Assembly: GCA_012270045.1 (NCBI GenBank)
Contig: JAAXJC010000062.1
Location: 1 to 35,506 of the forward strand
From: Luminiphilus sp.
GTDB taxonomy: Bacteria; Pseudomonadota; Gammaproteobacteria; Pseudomonadales; Halieaceae
Direction: 5' to 3'
Length of the DNA stretch: 35,506 bases
In this document: positions 7,568 through 16,776 of the stretch, piece after piece
Layout: every line of letters starts with the position of its first letter
Numbering within the stretch: the stretch's first letter is position 1
The notes under the pieces: model-generated
The model's database searches: none
What the model saw: the letters and a program-made list of their open reading frames with translations, nothing else
Told to the model about the DNA's origin: nothing
Translations under genes and position numbers: made by a program

Positions 7568-8301
7568 TCCCGGCGATAGACCTCAAAGATGGACAGTGCG
7601 TCCGCCTGCGCAAGGGCCTGATGGAGGACAGTACGGTGTTTTCCGATGACCCCGCGGGCATGGCGCAGAGGTGGTGCCGCGAAGGCGCGAAACGCCTGCA
7701 CCTCGTTGACCTGAACGGCGCCTTCGAGGGCGCGCCCGTAAATGACAGTGCGGTGACCGATATTGTGGCCGCCACAGGTAAGCTGCCGGTACAGATTGGC
7801 GGCGGAATTCGTGATCTGGGCACCATTGAGCGCTACCTCAACCTGGGCGTGGAGTCGGTGATCATCGGCACCGCCGCGGTAAAAGACCCGGCTTTGGTCA
7901 GGGTTGCCTGCCGGGAGTACCCGGGAAGAATTATGGTGGGTATTGACGCCCGCAACGGTTGGGTGGCCACCGATGGCTGGGCGGAAGTTTCCGGGGTACA
8001 GGCCACCGAGTTGGCGGGCCGTTTTGAGCAGGCGGGGGTCAGCGCCATCATCTACACCGACATCGACCGGGACGGGATGATGCAGGGTGTCAATGTCGAG
8101 GCTACGCTGGAAATGGCCAGGGCGAGTTCAATACCGATTATCGCCTCCGGAGGAATTTCCCACCTGGACGACATCCGCATGCTGGCCCGGCATACCCGTG
8201 AGGGCATCACGGGCGCCATCACCGGGCGGGCCATTTATGAGGGAACGCTGGATCTCAAGGAGGCCCAGGCTGCGGCTGACAGCCTGACGAGCTTCGACTA
8301 G
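7558..8301 (+). CDS. hisA: Phosphoribosylformimino-AICAR phosphate isomerase HisA
   Basis: HisA is the (beta-alpha)8-barrel that isomerises ProFAR to PRFAR in histidine synthesis. The ATG at 7558 gives the family N-terminus [12 protein letters not shown], with the catalytic Asp in AIDLKDG and the second in GIDARNG. An ATG 12 bp earlier is in frame, but it would add four non-conserved residues. The phosphate-binding loops GGGIRDL and [10 protein letters not shown] are present. The protein is 247 aa, normal for the family. The TAG stop shares one base with the hisF GTG start. Confidence 0.97.
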   Translation: MLVIPAIDLKDGQCVRLRKGLMEDSTVFSDDPAGMAQRWCREGAKRLHLVDLNGAFEGAPVNDSAVTDIVAATGKLPVQIGGGIRDLGTIERYLNLGVESVIIGTAAVKDPALVRVACREYPGRIMVGIDARNGWVATDGWAEVSGVQATELAGRFEQAGVSAIIYTDIDRDGMMQGVNVEATLEMARASSIPIIASGGISHLDDIRMLARHTREGITGAITGRAIYEGTLDLKEAQAAADSLTSFD

Positions 8302-9074
8302 TGGCACTGGCACGGCGCATTATTCCCTGCCTTGATGTTGACGACGGCAGGGTGGTCAAGGGCGTTAATTTCGTCGGTATCCGGGATGCCGGCGACCCGG
8401 TGGAGATTGCCCGGCGCTACAACGAGCAGGGTGCCGACGAGATCACCTTCCTGGATATCACTGCCAGTCACGAGGGCCGTGATACCACCATCAAGACCGT
8501 AGAGCGTATTGCACGGGAGGTGTTCATACCCCTCACCGTGGGTGGCGGTGTGCGCTCTGTGGCGGACATCCGCAGTCTGCTCAACGCCGGTGCAGACAAG
8601 GTCAGTATCAATACTGCGGCAATCAAAGACCCGGAGCTGGTGCGCTCGGCGGCCCAGCGATTTGGCGCCCAGTGCATAGTGGTCGCCATGGATGTCAAAC
8701 GCGTCAGCTCAGCGGATGAGGATCCACGCTACGAGCTGTTTACCCACGGCGGTCGTCACCCTACCGGGTTGGAGGCAGTCGCCTGGGCAAAGCAAATGGC
8801 CGAGTTCGGCGCCGGAGAAATTTTGCTGACCAGTATGGACCGGGATGGCACCCGGGATGGCTTTGAACTGACCATTACCCGTCAGATCAGTGATGCCGTG
8901 GATATCCCCCTGATTGCGTCCGGGGGTGTGGGCACTCTTGAGCACCTTGCAGCGGGCATCCTGGAGGGCGGGGCCGATGCGGTGCTGGCCGCCAGCATTT
9001 TCCATTTTGGTGAGTACACCATTCCCGAGGCCAAGAGCTACCTCGCCGGTCAGGGAGTTGAGGTCCGGCTCTGA
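8301..9074 (+). CDS. hisF: Imidazole glycerol phosphate synthase cyclase subunit HisF
   Basis: HisF uses ammonia from HisH to cleave and cyclise PRFAR into imidazole glycerol phosphate and AICAR. The 257-aa barrel has [15 protein letters not shown] with the catalytic Asp11, and VVAMDVKR with the second (about Asp130). GGGVRS and ASGGVG are the phosphate-binding loops. It uses a GTG start overlapping the hisA stop by one base. It is last in the his operon and its 3' end overlaps the convergent yibQ gene by 25 bp. hisG, hisD, hisC and hisI/E are not in this window. Confidence 0.97.
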   Translation: MALARRIIPCLDVDDGRVVKGVNFVGIRDAGDPVEIARRYNEQGADEITFLDITASHEGRDTTIKTVERIAREVFIPLTVGGGVRSVADIRSLLNAGADKVSINTAAIKDPELVRSAAQRFGAQCIVVAMDVKRVSSADEDPRYELFTHGGRHPTGLEAVAWAKQMAEFGAGEILLTSMDRDGTRDGFELTITRQISDAVDIPLIASGGVGTLEHLAAGILEGGADAVLAASIFHFGEYTIPEAKSYLAGQGVEVRL

Positions 9075-9826
9075 GACGTCTGGCACTGGGCGATCTGGGA
9101 CGCGCTGACCACGGTTACCGAGGGCGGCAATTTCGGCAGGGCATCGTTGAGCACAGCTATGGTGGCGGCGTGGGGATGACCAATGGCGATGGCGTAACCC
9201 TCTGACAGTGCGAGGTCGACGGCCTCGTTGAACTGCAGCGCTATTGCCGCCGCTGTCGGCTGGTTGTCCAGGAACACCGATCTTGAGGCAATGGCAACCC
9301 CCCAGGCGCTGGCTGCTTCCACAGCGACGGTATCCCGGGTCGTGCGTGAGTCAATGAAGTACATGTCCAGAGCCGCCAGCTCAGCCATCAGTGCATCCAT
9401 GGCATCATGATCAGCCGTCAGGGCACTGCCCATGTGGTTGTTCATGCCCGCCGCCCCGGGGACCGATGTTACCGCCTGGCGGACGCGCTCACCGATGTGT
9501 TCCCTGGACAGGTGTTGCTCGAGCACGACTGGATCCGAGACCTCCCTGTTGTTCGAGGACATGGGCATGTGCACCATGATCTCCTTGCCGTGACGATTGC
9601 CCAGGGCCGCCACTGTTTCTGCATGGGGAGTGCCCGGGATAATGGCCAGTGTCAGCGGCGCCGGGATGGCGGCCATCTCTGATGCCCGCTCAAGGTTGTA
9701 GCCCAGGTCGTCAATAATCACCGCCAAATGGCCCTGGCTGTGGGCTGGGCAGCCCGTGGCCATCGCCCAGGGTGCCATCATCAGGGCCAAGGACAGCAAC
9801 AGGCTGCGCGACACCGTCACGATCAC
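9050..9826 (-). CDS. yibQ: Divergent polysaccharide deacetylase family protein YibQ
   Basis: This 258-aa secreted protein has a signal peptide (about residues 1-24, hydrophobic stretch [15 protein letters not shown]) and a NodB-like barrel of the 'divergent polysaccharide deacetylase' family. Family stretches are [39 protein letters not shown] and YFIDSRTT. The first Asp pair and the NNHMGS motif suggest a retained metal site. The GTG start overlaps the protease stop by 4 bp. In E. coli yibQ follows envC directly; here the S41 protease gene lies between them. Its substrate is not established, and a role in envelope polysaccharide processing is inference from context. Confidence 0.9.
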   Translation of the reverse strand: MIVTVSRSLLLSLALMMAPWAMATGCPAHSQGHLAVIIDDLGYNLERASEMAAIPAPLTLAIIPGTPHAETVAALGNRHGKEIMVHMPMSSNNREVSDPVVLEQHLSREHIGERVRQAVTSVPGAAGMNNHMGSALTADHDAMDALMAELAALDMYFIDSRTTRDTVAVEAASAWGVAIASRSVFLDNQPTAAAIALQFNEAVDLALSEGYAIAIGHPHAATIAVLNDALPKLPPSVTVVSASQIAQCQTSQSRTSTP

Positions 9827-11187
9827 TCGGAAGCCACGGACTCCGGGGTTTGCTCGGACGCTGGCGACACTCCCAGGTCCCTGGGTGCCAGCAGGTTGAC
9901 GCCACGCAGCAGCGTGAGCGCCTCATACAGTTGGTTGTCATTTTCCCGCAGGTTGGCCAGGGATTCGCTCTCGTAGCCGCGATCCTGGGGGTTGGCTTCC
10001 GAGGTGCCATCAAGGCTGCCCTCAAGGTCAGATTCCTTGATCTGGCGACCCTCCATACTGGTCACCGTGGCCCGTTCAACCACGATATCCGGAACAATGC
10101 CCTCGGCCTGGATGGAGCGCCCCTCGGGGGTAAAGTAACGCGCTGTAGTGAGTTTCACTGCCCGGGTATCTGAAACCGGCAGCACCGTCTGCACTGAGCC
10201 CTTGCCAAAACTGCGGGTGCCCATGACGACGGCGCGGCCCCGGTCCTGCAGCGCGCCTGCTACGATTTCCGAGGCACTGGCCGAGCCGCCGTTGATGAGT
10301 ACGACAATTGGTGCGCCCTCCAGCCTGTCCCCGGTGGTTGCCTCATAGCGTTCCTGGGCACTGGGATGGCGGCCCTCCGTGTAAACCACCAGGCCGCCGT
10401 CGATAAACAGGTCGGATACCGCAACGCTGGCACCCAGTACGCCGCCGGGGTTATTGCGCAGGTCAATCACCAGGCCCTCCAGCTCGGACTCCGCCATCAG
10501 CTTATCCAGGGCAGCGGCGGCTTCATCGCCGGTGGGTCGGCCGAACTGGGCGATGCGCAGATAGCCATAGCCGGGTGCCAGAAACCGCGAGCGGACGCTC
10601 GCCACCTTGATGGCATCCCGTACCACGGTGACCTCAAAGGGTTCCGATTCACCCGGCCTGCCAATTTCCAGATCGATGGGCGAACCCACGGGACCCCGCA
10701 TAATTTTGACCGCCTCGTCGATGGTCATGCCTTTTACCGACTGGCCATCAAGTTTCAGGATCACGTCCCCGGCCTGCAGGCCGGCCTCCACCGCCGGTGA
10801 CCCGTCGATGGGCGCTATGATCTCGATGTAACTGCCCCGGCGCCCGATTTCGATGCCCAGTCCGGAGAACTCGCCCTCGGTAGTGGTTTGCAGGTCGCTG
10901 TAGGCCTCCCTGGTCAGGTAGGCAGAGTGGGGATCCAGGCCCTCAAGCATGCCCCGCACGGCGTACTCGAACAGGGTGCTGTCAGCCACCTCTTCCACAT
11001 AACCGGCGCGGATTTGCTGGAACACATCGGCAAAGGTTTGAAGTTCCTGTAGCGACAGGGCACCGCCGTCCGTTTCAGCGGGGGTATCGGGGTCGTTATC
11101 GGGTACAGCTTCTTCCTGGGCCTGAACGCTGGCGATCAGCAGTGCCCAGAGGACCGTGCCGTATGCGATGAACTGGAACCGCTTCAT
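9823..11187 (-). CDS. ctpA: Carboxy-terminal processing protease, S41 family
   Basis: This periplasmic serine protease cuts proteins from their C-terminus; homologues control peptidoglycan hydrolases. I chose the ATG at 11187 because AGGA sits 9 nt upstream and because it opens a good signal peptide (MKRFQFIAYGTVLWALLIAS). An ATG seven codons earlier lacks a ribosome site. The domain order over 454 aa is an N-terminal helical part, a PDZ domain (about 100-185), then the S41 core. The Ser/Lys dyad is Ser304 in GGSASASEI and Lys329 in RSFGKGSVQT. It starts 64 bp after envC and overlaps yibQ, so it is probably in one operon with gpmI-envC. Confidence 0.95.
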   Translation of the reverse strand: MKRFQFIAYGTVLWALLIASVQAQEEAVPDNDPDTPAETDGGALSLQELQTFADVFQQIRAGYVEEVADSTLFEYAVRGMLEGLDPHSAYLTREAYSDLQTTTEGEFSGLGIEIGRRGSYIEIIAPIDGSPAVEAGLQAGDVILKLDGQSVKGMTIDEAVKIMRGPVGSPIDLEIGRPGESEPFEVTVVRDAIKVASVRSRFLAPGYGYLRIAQFGRPTGDEAAAALDKLMAESELEGLVIDLRNNPGGVLGASVAVSDLFIDGGLVVYTEGRHPSAQERYEATTGDRLEGAPIVVLINGGSASASEIVAGALQDRGRAVVMGTRSFGKGSVQTVLPVSDTRAVKLTTARYFTPEGRSIQAEGIVPDIVVERATVTSMEGRQIKESDLEGSLDGTSEANPQDRGYESESLANLRENDNQLYEALTLLRGVNLLAPRDLGVSPASEQTPESVASE

Positions 11188-11251
11188 AGGGGCTTTCCTG
11201 TGTGACATCGGGCCATGGTACCCGATTGCGTTGTCCTGCCGGGCTGCTGTT

Positions 11252-12412
11252 TCAGGGACGGACCCAGCTACCCGGGTCTACGGGGTCGCCACCACGGCGG
11301 ATTTCAAAATACAGGCCGGACTGGCTGGCGCCGCCACTGGCGCCCACGGTGGCAATGACTTCCCCGGGAGCCACCCAGTCTCCTACCTCCCGCCGCAGGC
11401 TGCGGTTTTGGCCATAGAGGCTGAGATAGCCCTCACCGTGATCAAGGATCAGCAGCAGCCCCTGGCCCCTCAGCCAGTCGGCATAGACAACCCGTCCATA
11501 GTGAACAGCCTTTACCGGGCTGCCCTCGGGTGCCGGGATCAACCAGCCGCGCCAACGCAAGTCACCGGTATTTCTGGAGGCACCAAAGCGATTTCTCGGC
11601 TTTCCCCTCGCCGGAAACACCATTTCTCCCCGGGCCTGGGGAAAGGGCTTGTAAGACAGGGGGGTATCCATCTCCGCGAGACTGCGTTGCAACTCGTCCA
11701 GCAATTCCCCAAGGCGCCTGCGGTCGGCTTCGAGTTTGGCCACCCGGGCGTTGTCCGTGTCCAGGGACTGCTCGATGGCGGCGAGGGCGAGCTGGCGGTC
11801 CTCCTGCAGGGCCACGGCCTGGCGCCGCTCATGTTCAAGAGCTTCGCTCTGCCTGGCGAGCTCAGCCTGTGAGGCCCTGAGGGCGGTGGTGTTGGCCTGG
11901 ACGCGTGCCAGTAACTCCCCGAAGCGGGCGATGGCTTCGTTGCGCTGGTTTAACAGGAGATCAAAATAGGCCAGGTTGAGCGCGATCTCATTGGGGCTCT
12001 GGTCGCCAAAGATGATGCGCAAACCACCGCCCTCCTGCACCGACCAAAGAGCTCGAAACTCCCGGGTCATGTTGTCCTGTTCGCCGCGCAGCTCCTGTTC
12101 CAGCCTAATACGCTCGGCATCCAGCGCCTCGAGGCGGGGCAACTCCTCTGCAATGGCCTGCTCAATGGCCAACAGCCGGCCATCGAGGGCGCTGATGGCT
12201 TTTTCAGCCGATGACAGGCGCGCCTGCAGGGCGTCTTTCTCGCCTTCCTTGAGCGCAATTCCCCTCTGGATTTCAGCAATCTGGGCTTTCAGTTCCGCAA
12301 TGCGCTGCTGGGCTTCCTGTTCCTTGGAGGTTTCACTCCAGCCGGACAGCGCACTGCCGACCAGGGCGATACCCAGTGCGCCGATAAGCCAGCTGCGCGG
12401 CCTGCGAGGCAT
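11252..12412 (-). CDS. envC: EnvC-type murein hydrolase activator (degenerate LytM domain)
   Basis: This 386-aa periplasmic protein has an N-terminal hydrophobic signal (about 8-25). A long coiled coil rich in Glu, Gln, Ala and Leu follows (about 30-250), then a C-terminal M23/LytM domain (about 265-386). In E. coli EnvC uses this coiled coil to bind FtsEX and activates the amidases AmiA and AmiB at the septum. The zinc ligands of active M23 peptidases appear lost. The HxxxD region reads RWRGWLIPAPEG, and the HxH region reads LYFEIRRGG where active enzymes have LHFEIR. That fits an activator rather than a peptidase. It begins 3 nt after the gpmI stop. Confidence 0.92.
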   Translation of the reverse strand: MPRRPRSWLIGALGIALVGSALSGWSETSKEQEAQQRIAELKAQIAEIQRGIALKEGEKDALQARLSSAEKAISALDGRLLAIEQAIAEELPRLEALDAERIRLEQELRGEQDNMTREFRALWSVQEGGGLRIIFGDQSPNEIALNLAYFDLLLNQRNEAIARFGELLARVQANTTALRASQAELARQSEALEHERRQAVALQEDRQLALAAIEQSLDTDNARVAKLEADRRRLGELLDELQRSLAEMDTPLSYKPFPQARGEMVFPARGKPRNRFGASRNTGDLRWRGWLIPAPEGSPVKAVHYGRVVYADWLRGQGLLLILDHGEGYLSLYGQNRSLRREVGDWVAPGEVIATVGASGGASQSGLYFEIRRGGDPVDPGSWVRP

Positions 12413-12415
12413 CCC

Positions 12416-13957
12416 TCAGTGCTGGCTCTCTAACAGGGAGCTGCCGGTCATGGCGGCGGGTTGGTCAATGCCCATCATGGCCAGCAAGGTGGGTGCGACA
12501 TCGGCCAGGATGCCGCCCTGGGGTCGCAGGGAACGCGCCCGGTCGCCTATGTAAACCAGGGGCACGTGTTCGGTTGTATGCTGGGTATGACGCTGTCCAC
12601 TGTCATAGTCCATCATCTGCTCGCAGTTGCCATGGTCGGCGGTAATCAGGGCCTCCCCTCCGGCCGCGAGCAGGGCCTGCTCGATTCGTCCCAGGCACTC
12701 ATCAAGGGTCTCCACGGCGGAGACGGCGGCCTCGAACACTCCGGTATGCCCCACCATGTCGCCGTTGGCGAAGTTGACCACGATACAGTCGAAAGCCCGC
12801 TGTTCAATCGCCTGCACCAGTTCGTCGGTGACCTGGCGGGCACTCATTTCCGGTTGCAGGTCGTAGGTGGCCACATCCGGGGAGGGGATCAGTCGCCGCT
12901 CTTCCCCGGAAAATACTTCCTCTCTGCCGCCGCTGAAAAAAAACGTCACGTGGGCGTATTTTTCAGTTTCTGCGATGCGTAGCTGGGTCATTCCCTCCTG
13001 GGCCAGCACTTCCCCAAAGCTGTCACTGATCAACTCCGGCGGAAACGCAACCGGGCAGTGGAGCTGACTGCCGTAGTCGCTGGTGCAGACCAGGCTGAGC
13101 TCCGGTTTTTGCCCGCGATCAAAGTCGTCGAAGTCGTCACTTGTCAACGCTTCGGTCAACTGACGGGCTCGGTCGGCCCTGAAGTTCATGAACAGGACCG
13201 CATCTCCGTCGGCTATGGCAGCCGGTGCGCCCACCTGGGTGGGCTCTACAAACTCATCGTTTTCGCCCCTGTCATAAGCTGCCTGCAAGCCGTCCTCGGC
13301 GGTGCTGGCGGTAAAAGGGGATGTGCCGGTCAGTAACAACCGATAACTTTTTTCGATGCGGTCCCAACGGCGGTCCCTGTCCATGGCCCAGTAGCGTCCG
13401 TGCAGGGTAGCCAGCCTACCGGTGCCCAGCTCCCGGAACAGTTCATCCGCCCCGCGCAGGGATTCCAGGGCACTTCTGGGTGGCGTGTCACGCCCGTCGA
13501 GTATGGCGTGCAGGAAGACCTTGCGGGCGCCCCGGGCCACCGCCAGCCTGATCGCCGCGAAAATATGCTGCTCATGGCTGTGTACGCCGCCGGGGGACAG
13601 CAGACCGATGATGTGAACGGCGCCACCACCTGCGGTAGCGTCGTCGATGGCGGCGCAGTACGCCGGGTTGGCTGCAAAGCTGCCGTCTTCAATCGCGTTA
13701 TCGATGCGCGATATGGATTGGTAAACGATCCGCCCCGAGCCCAGGCTCATGTGGCCGACTTCGCTGTTGCCCATCTGGCCCTCGGGCAGTCCCACGTCAC
13801 TGCCTGAGCCGGAGATCAGTGTGCGCGGCGCAGAGCCCCACAGGCGATCCCAGTTGGGGGTGTTGGCGGCGGCGATGGCGTTGTCTCGGGGATCTTCCCG
13901 ATGACCAAACCCGTCTAGGATTATGAGTACCGTCGGTCCCTTGCCGGACTGGGTCAT
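12416..13957 (-). CDS. gpmI: 2,3-bisphosphoglycerate-independent phosphoglycerate mutase
   Basis: GpmI interconverts 3- and 2-phosphoglycerate in glycolysis and gluconeogenesis through a phosphoserine intermediate and two Mn ions. The 513-aa length matches E. coli GpmI (514). The N-terminus has [11 protein letters not shown], and the phosphorylated serine lies in [14 protein letters not shown]. Other metal motifs are [21 protein letters not shown] and [11 protein letters not shown]. The frame stays open 30 codons upstream, but that extension is not conserved, so the ATG at 13957 is preferred; AGGA lies about 12 nt before it. It heads the run gpmI-envC-ctpA-yibQ and is divergent from the rhodanese gene. 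Confidence 0.97.
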   Translation of the reverse strand: MTQSGKGPTVLIILDGFGHREDPRDNAIAAANTPNWDRLWGSAPRTLISGSGSDVGLPEGQMGNSEVGHMSLGSGRIVYQSISRIDNAIEDGSFAANPAYCAAIDDATAGGGAVHIIGLLSPGGVHSHEQHIFAAIRLAVARGARKVFLHAILDGRDTPPRSALESLRGADELFRELGTGRLATLHGRYWAMDRDRRWDRIEKSYRLLLTGTSPFTASTAEDGLQAAYDRGENDEFVEPTQVGAPAAIADGDAVLFMNFRADRARQLTEALTSDDFDDFDRGQKPELSLVCTSDYGSQLHCPVAFPPELISDSFGEVLAQEGMTQLRIAETEKYAHVTFFFSGGREEVFSGEERRLIPSPDVATYDLQPEMSARQVTDELVQAIEQRAFDCIVVNFANGDMVGHTGVFEAAVSAVETLDECLGRIEQALLAAGGEALITADHGNCEQMMDYDSGQRHTQHTTEHVPLVYIGDRARSLRPQGGILADVAPTLLAMMGIDQPAAMTGSSLLESQH

Positions 13958-14052
13958 GGTGTTGGGGGTCCTTTGCGCTGCTGAGTTTGCATTGTAACCC
14001 CGTGTGGGTAATTTGGCCCATGGGCCCGGTGGAGACCCCTCGCGCAAACCGT

Positions 14053-14058
14053 TATACT
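14053..14058 (+). promoter_or_regulatory. Possible -10 element for rhodanese-grxC-secB
   Basis: TATACT, one mismatch from the -10 consensus, lies 42 nt before the proposed TTG start of the rhodanese gene. No clear -35 hexamer is seen 17 bp upstream (GGAGAC), so this is only a partial promoter match. Confidence 0.35.
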
Positions 14059-14100
14059 CGCGCGCCCCAACATTGCCGCCACCGACTTGACGGATCCGCT

Positions 14101-14523
14101 TTGCAATTCGACCTGTTAATTGAATTTATTGGCCAACAATGGCTGCTTGTGCTTTTCCTGGCGGCGACGCTGGTCATGTTGTTTGTGCATGAATCCCGCA
14201 AGGCCGGACCGGCGGTTACGCCCCAACAGGCGATTAACCTGGTCAATAGCGGTGGCGGCGTGTTTCTCGACGTCAGGGAAGCCGCCGAATTCAAGAAGGC
14301 CCACATAGCAGATGCCCGCAACATACCCCTTGCCCAGCTGGGTAATCGCAGCTCGGAGTTGTCTGACTATCAGGATAAGCCGGTGATTGTGGTTTGCCGC
14401 CTGGGTCAGTCCGCGGGAGCTGCGACCCGGCAACTGCGCGAGGCTGGATATGCCGGTGCGCAGAAAATGGCAGGGGGCATGATGGAGTGGAACGCCATGA
14501 AATTACCGGTGGTGGGCTCCTGA
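14101..14523 (+). CDS. yibN: Membrane-anchored rhodanese-like protein YibN
   Basis: A single N-terminal membrane helix (about residues 12-28, [16 protein letters not shown]) is followed by one rhodanese domain. The active-site loop is CRLGQS, with the catalytic cysteine in [12 protein letters not shown], so sulfurtransferase chemistry is plausible; the acceptor is unknown. The frame is open further upstream, but the TTG at 14101 gives the family-like N-terminus [12 protein letters not shown] and about 140 aa, as in E. coli YibN. The ribosome site is weak, so the start is uncertain. The stop overlaps the grxC ATG by one base (TGATG). The order yibN-grxC-secB next to gpmI is conserved with E. 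coli. Confidence 0.88.
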   Translation: MQFDLLIEFIGQQWLLVLFLAATLVMLFVHESRKAGPAVTPQQAINLVNSGGGVFLDVREAAEFKKAHIADARNIPLAQLGNRSSELSDYQDKPVIVVCRLGQSAGAATRQLREAGYAGAQKMAGGMMEWNAMKLPVVGS

Positions 14524-14783
14524 TGCAGCCGGTCACCGTGTACACCACCCGCTGGTGCCCCTTTTGCATCAGGGCCAAGATGCTGTTGTCCAATCGGGGC
14601 ATCGATTTCTCCGAGATTAAGGTCGACGGGGACCCGGAATTGCGGGCGGACATGGCCCGGCGTGCCGGTCGCACCAGCGTGCCCCAGATCTGGATTGGTG
14701 AGACCCACGTTGGCGGCTTCGACGATTTGTTCCTGCTGGAGCGTCAGGGCCAATTGGATAATCTGCTGTCAGAGCAGCGCTGA
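14523..14783 (+). CDS. grxC: Glutaredoxin 3
   Basis: GrxC is a small cytosolic dithiol glutaredoxin that reduces protein disulfides and mixed disulfides using glutathione. The 86-aa protein begins [15 protein letters not shown], with redox cysteines Cys12 and Cys15. The active site is CPFC rather than the usual CPYC. The cis-proline motif TSVPQIWIG and the glutathione-binding GGFDD are in place. The frame runs open upstream inside yibN, but the ATG at 14523 fits the family start. It is translationally coupled to yibN and 59 bp before secB. Confidence 0.96.
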   Translation: MQPVTVYTTRWCPFCIRAKMLLSNRGIDFSEIKVDGDPELRADMARRAGRTSVPQIWIGETHVGGFDDLFLLERQGQLDNLLSEQR

Positions 14784-14842
14784 CGGGGTTAGACTGCGCC
14801 CCCAATATTTCACATTCACATAGCTAATCAAGGAGCCACCCC

Positions 14843-15340
14843 ATGGCTGACGAACAGGCCGCGGCAGATAGCCAGGCACCCCAGCAGCAGTTCACGCTGC
14901 AGCGGATTTACACCAAAGATATTTCCTTTGAATCCCCTTCCACCCCCGACGTTTTTCGGCAGCAGTGGCAGCCGAATGTAAACATCGATCTCAACACCAA
15001 GAGCGCCCGGGTGGACGAGGAGGGCAACCACGAGGTTGTGCTGACCCTGACCGTGACTGCCAAGATGGGTGAGGACACGGCGTTCCTGGTGGAGGTCCAG
15101 CAGGCGGGCATCTTCTTTGTTGTCGGTATTGAGGGCGAGGCCCTGCGCCAGGTGCTGGCGACCGTCGGACCCAACATCCTGTTTCCCTATGCCAGGGAAA
15201 GTATTGATGCGCTGGTGGTGAAGGGTGGTTTCCCGCCCCTGATGCTGTCGCCGGTCAACTTCGAGGCGCTCTATCGCCAGGCCGTCGCCCAGCAGGCCCA
15301 GCAGGAGAACGCTACGGCGGAGTCGGACACACCCGCCTAG
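14843..15340 (+). CDS. secB: Protein-export chaperone SecB
   Basis: SecB is a cytosolic tetrameric chaperone that holds preproteins unfolded and delivers them to SecA. The 165-aa protein shows the family features FTLQRIYTKDISFESPS near the N-terminus, then EVVLTLTVTA and PNILFPYARESIDALVVKGGFPPLMLSPVNFEALY. The C-terminal tail is rich in Gln and Ala. AAGGAG lies 8 nt before the ATG, one of the best ribosome sites in the window. It converges with ntrC; only 8 bp separate the two stops. Confidence 0.97.
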   Translation: MADEQAAADSQAPQQQFTLQRIYTKDISFESPSTPDVFRQQWQPNVNIDLNTKSARVDEEGNHEVVLTLTVTAKMGEDTAFLVEVQQAGIFFVVGIEGEALRQVLATVGPNILFPYARESIDALVVKGGFPPLMLSPVNFEALYRQAVAQQAQQENATAESDTPA

Positions 15341-15348
15341 GCCCGTCC

Positions 15349-16773
15349 TCAGGCACCTCCAACGGGGGTGCCTTCGCCCTCCAGTTCCTTAATTTTTCTT
15401 GTCAGCGTATTCCGACCCCAGCCCAGGGTTTCGGCGGCCTCCGCACGCTTACCGCCGGTGTGGGCCAGGGCGGCTTCAATCATGATGCGCTCAAACTCCG
15501 GCAGGGCTTTGCGCAGCACATTGGACTCCCCGGAGGCCAGGCGATGTCGGGCCCAGACCGCCAGGATCTCCTGCCAACTGCTGGCATCGCCGGCGCTTGT
15601 GGGCTGTGCTGGTTCCAATAGTTCGGGGGGCAGGTCCGAGGGGTGAATCTCCCGGCCGGCGGCCATCACCGTAAGCCAGCGACAGGTATTCTCCAACTGC
15701 CGCACATTACCCGGCCAGGGCAATTGGCACAGCAACCGGGATGCGGGTCCCGACAGGACCTTACCCTCCACGCCCAACTCGCTGGCGGCTTTGCCCAGGA
15801 AAAACTGCATCAGCTTGGGGATGTCCTCCTGCCGGTCCGCCAATCGGGGCAGGTGAATTCGAATGACGTTGAGTCGGTGGAACAGGTCCTCCCTGAACTG
15901 CCCGTCACTGACCAGGGCCTCAAGGTTCTGGTGGGTCGCGGCTATGATCCTGACGTCCGCCTTTACCGGGGTTGTACCACCGACCCGAAAAAACTCGCCG
16001 TCCGCCAGCACCCGCAGCAGGCGGGTCTGGGTCTCGGCCGGCATATCGCCGATTTCATCCAGGAACAGGGTGCCGGAATCCGCCTGCTCGAAGCGTCCGA
16101 TACGCCGGTTGGTGGCACCGGTGAAGGCGCCTTTTTCATGGCCGAACAGCTCCGACTCCATCAATTCCCTGGGAATGGCCGCCATATTCAACGCTATGAA
16201 AGGTTGTTCCCGTCGCGGGCTGTGCCGGTGCAGGGCCCGGGCCACCAGTTCCTTGCCGGTTCCTGATTCGCCATTGATCAGCACCGTTATCTGGCTGTGG
16301 GCGAGCCGACCAATGGCCCGAAAAACCTCCTGCATGGCGGGGGCGTTACCGATGATTTCCGCCGGCTTGTCGACCGTTTCCGCAGCCGGTGCCTTGCGCT
16401 CCTTGCGCATGGTTGGCGTGCGCAGCACGGTGGCGACGATCTCATCCACATCGAAGGGCTTGGGCAGGTATTCAAATGCCCCTTCCTCATAGGAGGCCAC
16501 GGCGCTGTCCAGGTCTGAGTGGGCCGTGGTAATGATGACGGGCAGGCCCGGTTGGGTATCGCGCAGTTGACTCAACAGGCCCAGACCATCGATGCCCGGC
16601 ATGCGGATGTCGCTGATCACCACGTCGGGTGTGTCTGTTGCCATGGCCTCAAGCAACGCCTCGCCAGTCTCGAAGCTCTGGCAGACCAGCCCCGCCTGGG
16701 TGAGGGCTTTCTCCATGACCCACCGTATCGAGCGGTCGTCATCGACTACCCAAACTGTTCGATCTCCGGACAC
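15349..16773 (-). CDS. ntrC: Nitrogen regulation response regulator NtrC
   Basis: NtrC is the sigma-54-dependent activator of nitrogen-limitation genes such as glnA. The 474 aa are arranged as a receiver domain (about 1-120, phosphoacceptor Asp55 in VVISDIRMPG), then an AAA+ domain. The AAA+ domain has Walker A GESGTGKE and the sigma-54 contact loop GAFTGA. A Fis-type helix-turn-helix ends the protein (RAEAAETLGWGRNTLTRKIKEL region). The GTG start lies 3 nt after the ntrB stop. The sigma-54 promoter and NtrC-like dyad upstream of glnA, in the same gene cluster, are its likely targets. Confidence 0.97.
   Translation of the reverse strand: MSGDRTVWVVDDDRSIRWVMEKALTQAGLVCQSFETGEALLEAMATDTPDVVISDIRMPGIDGLGLLSQLRDTQPGLPVIITTAHSDLDSAVASYEEGAFEYLPKPFDVDEIVATVLRTPTMRKERKAPAAETVDKPAEIIGNAPAMQEVFRAIGRLAHSQITVLINGESGTGKELVARALHRHSPRREQPFIALNMAAIPRELMESELFGHEKGAFTGATNRRIGRFEQADSGTLFLDEIGDMPAETQTRLLRVLADGEFFRVGGTTPVKADVRIIAATHQNLEALVSDGQFREDLFHRLNVIRIHLPRLADRQEDIPKLMQFFLGKAASELGVEGKVLSGPASRLLCQLPWPGNVRQLENTCRWLTVMAAGREIHPSDLPPELLEPAQPTSAGDASSWQEILAVWARHRLASGESNVLRKALPEFERIMIEAALAHTGGKRAEAAETLGWGRNTLTRKIKELEGEGTPVGGA
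15352..15372. terminator. Weak hairpin at the secB/ntrC convergent ends
   Basis: GGCACC and GGTGCC form an inverted repeat, extendable to about 8 bp with one G-T pair, just past the secB stop and within the last codons of ntrC. No T-run follows on either strand, so function as an intrinsic terminator is doubtful. Confidence 0.25.
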
Positions 16774-16776
16774 GAC

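Noticed and set aside
13958..14047. 30-codon N-terminal extension of gpmI
   Set aside because: The extension is not similar to the family. The ATG at 13957 yields the standard 513-residue length, and the extension overlaps the divergent promoter region.
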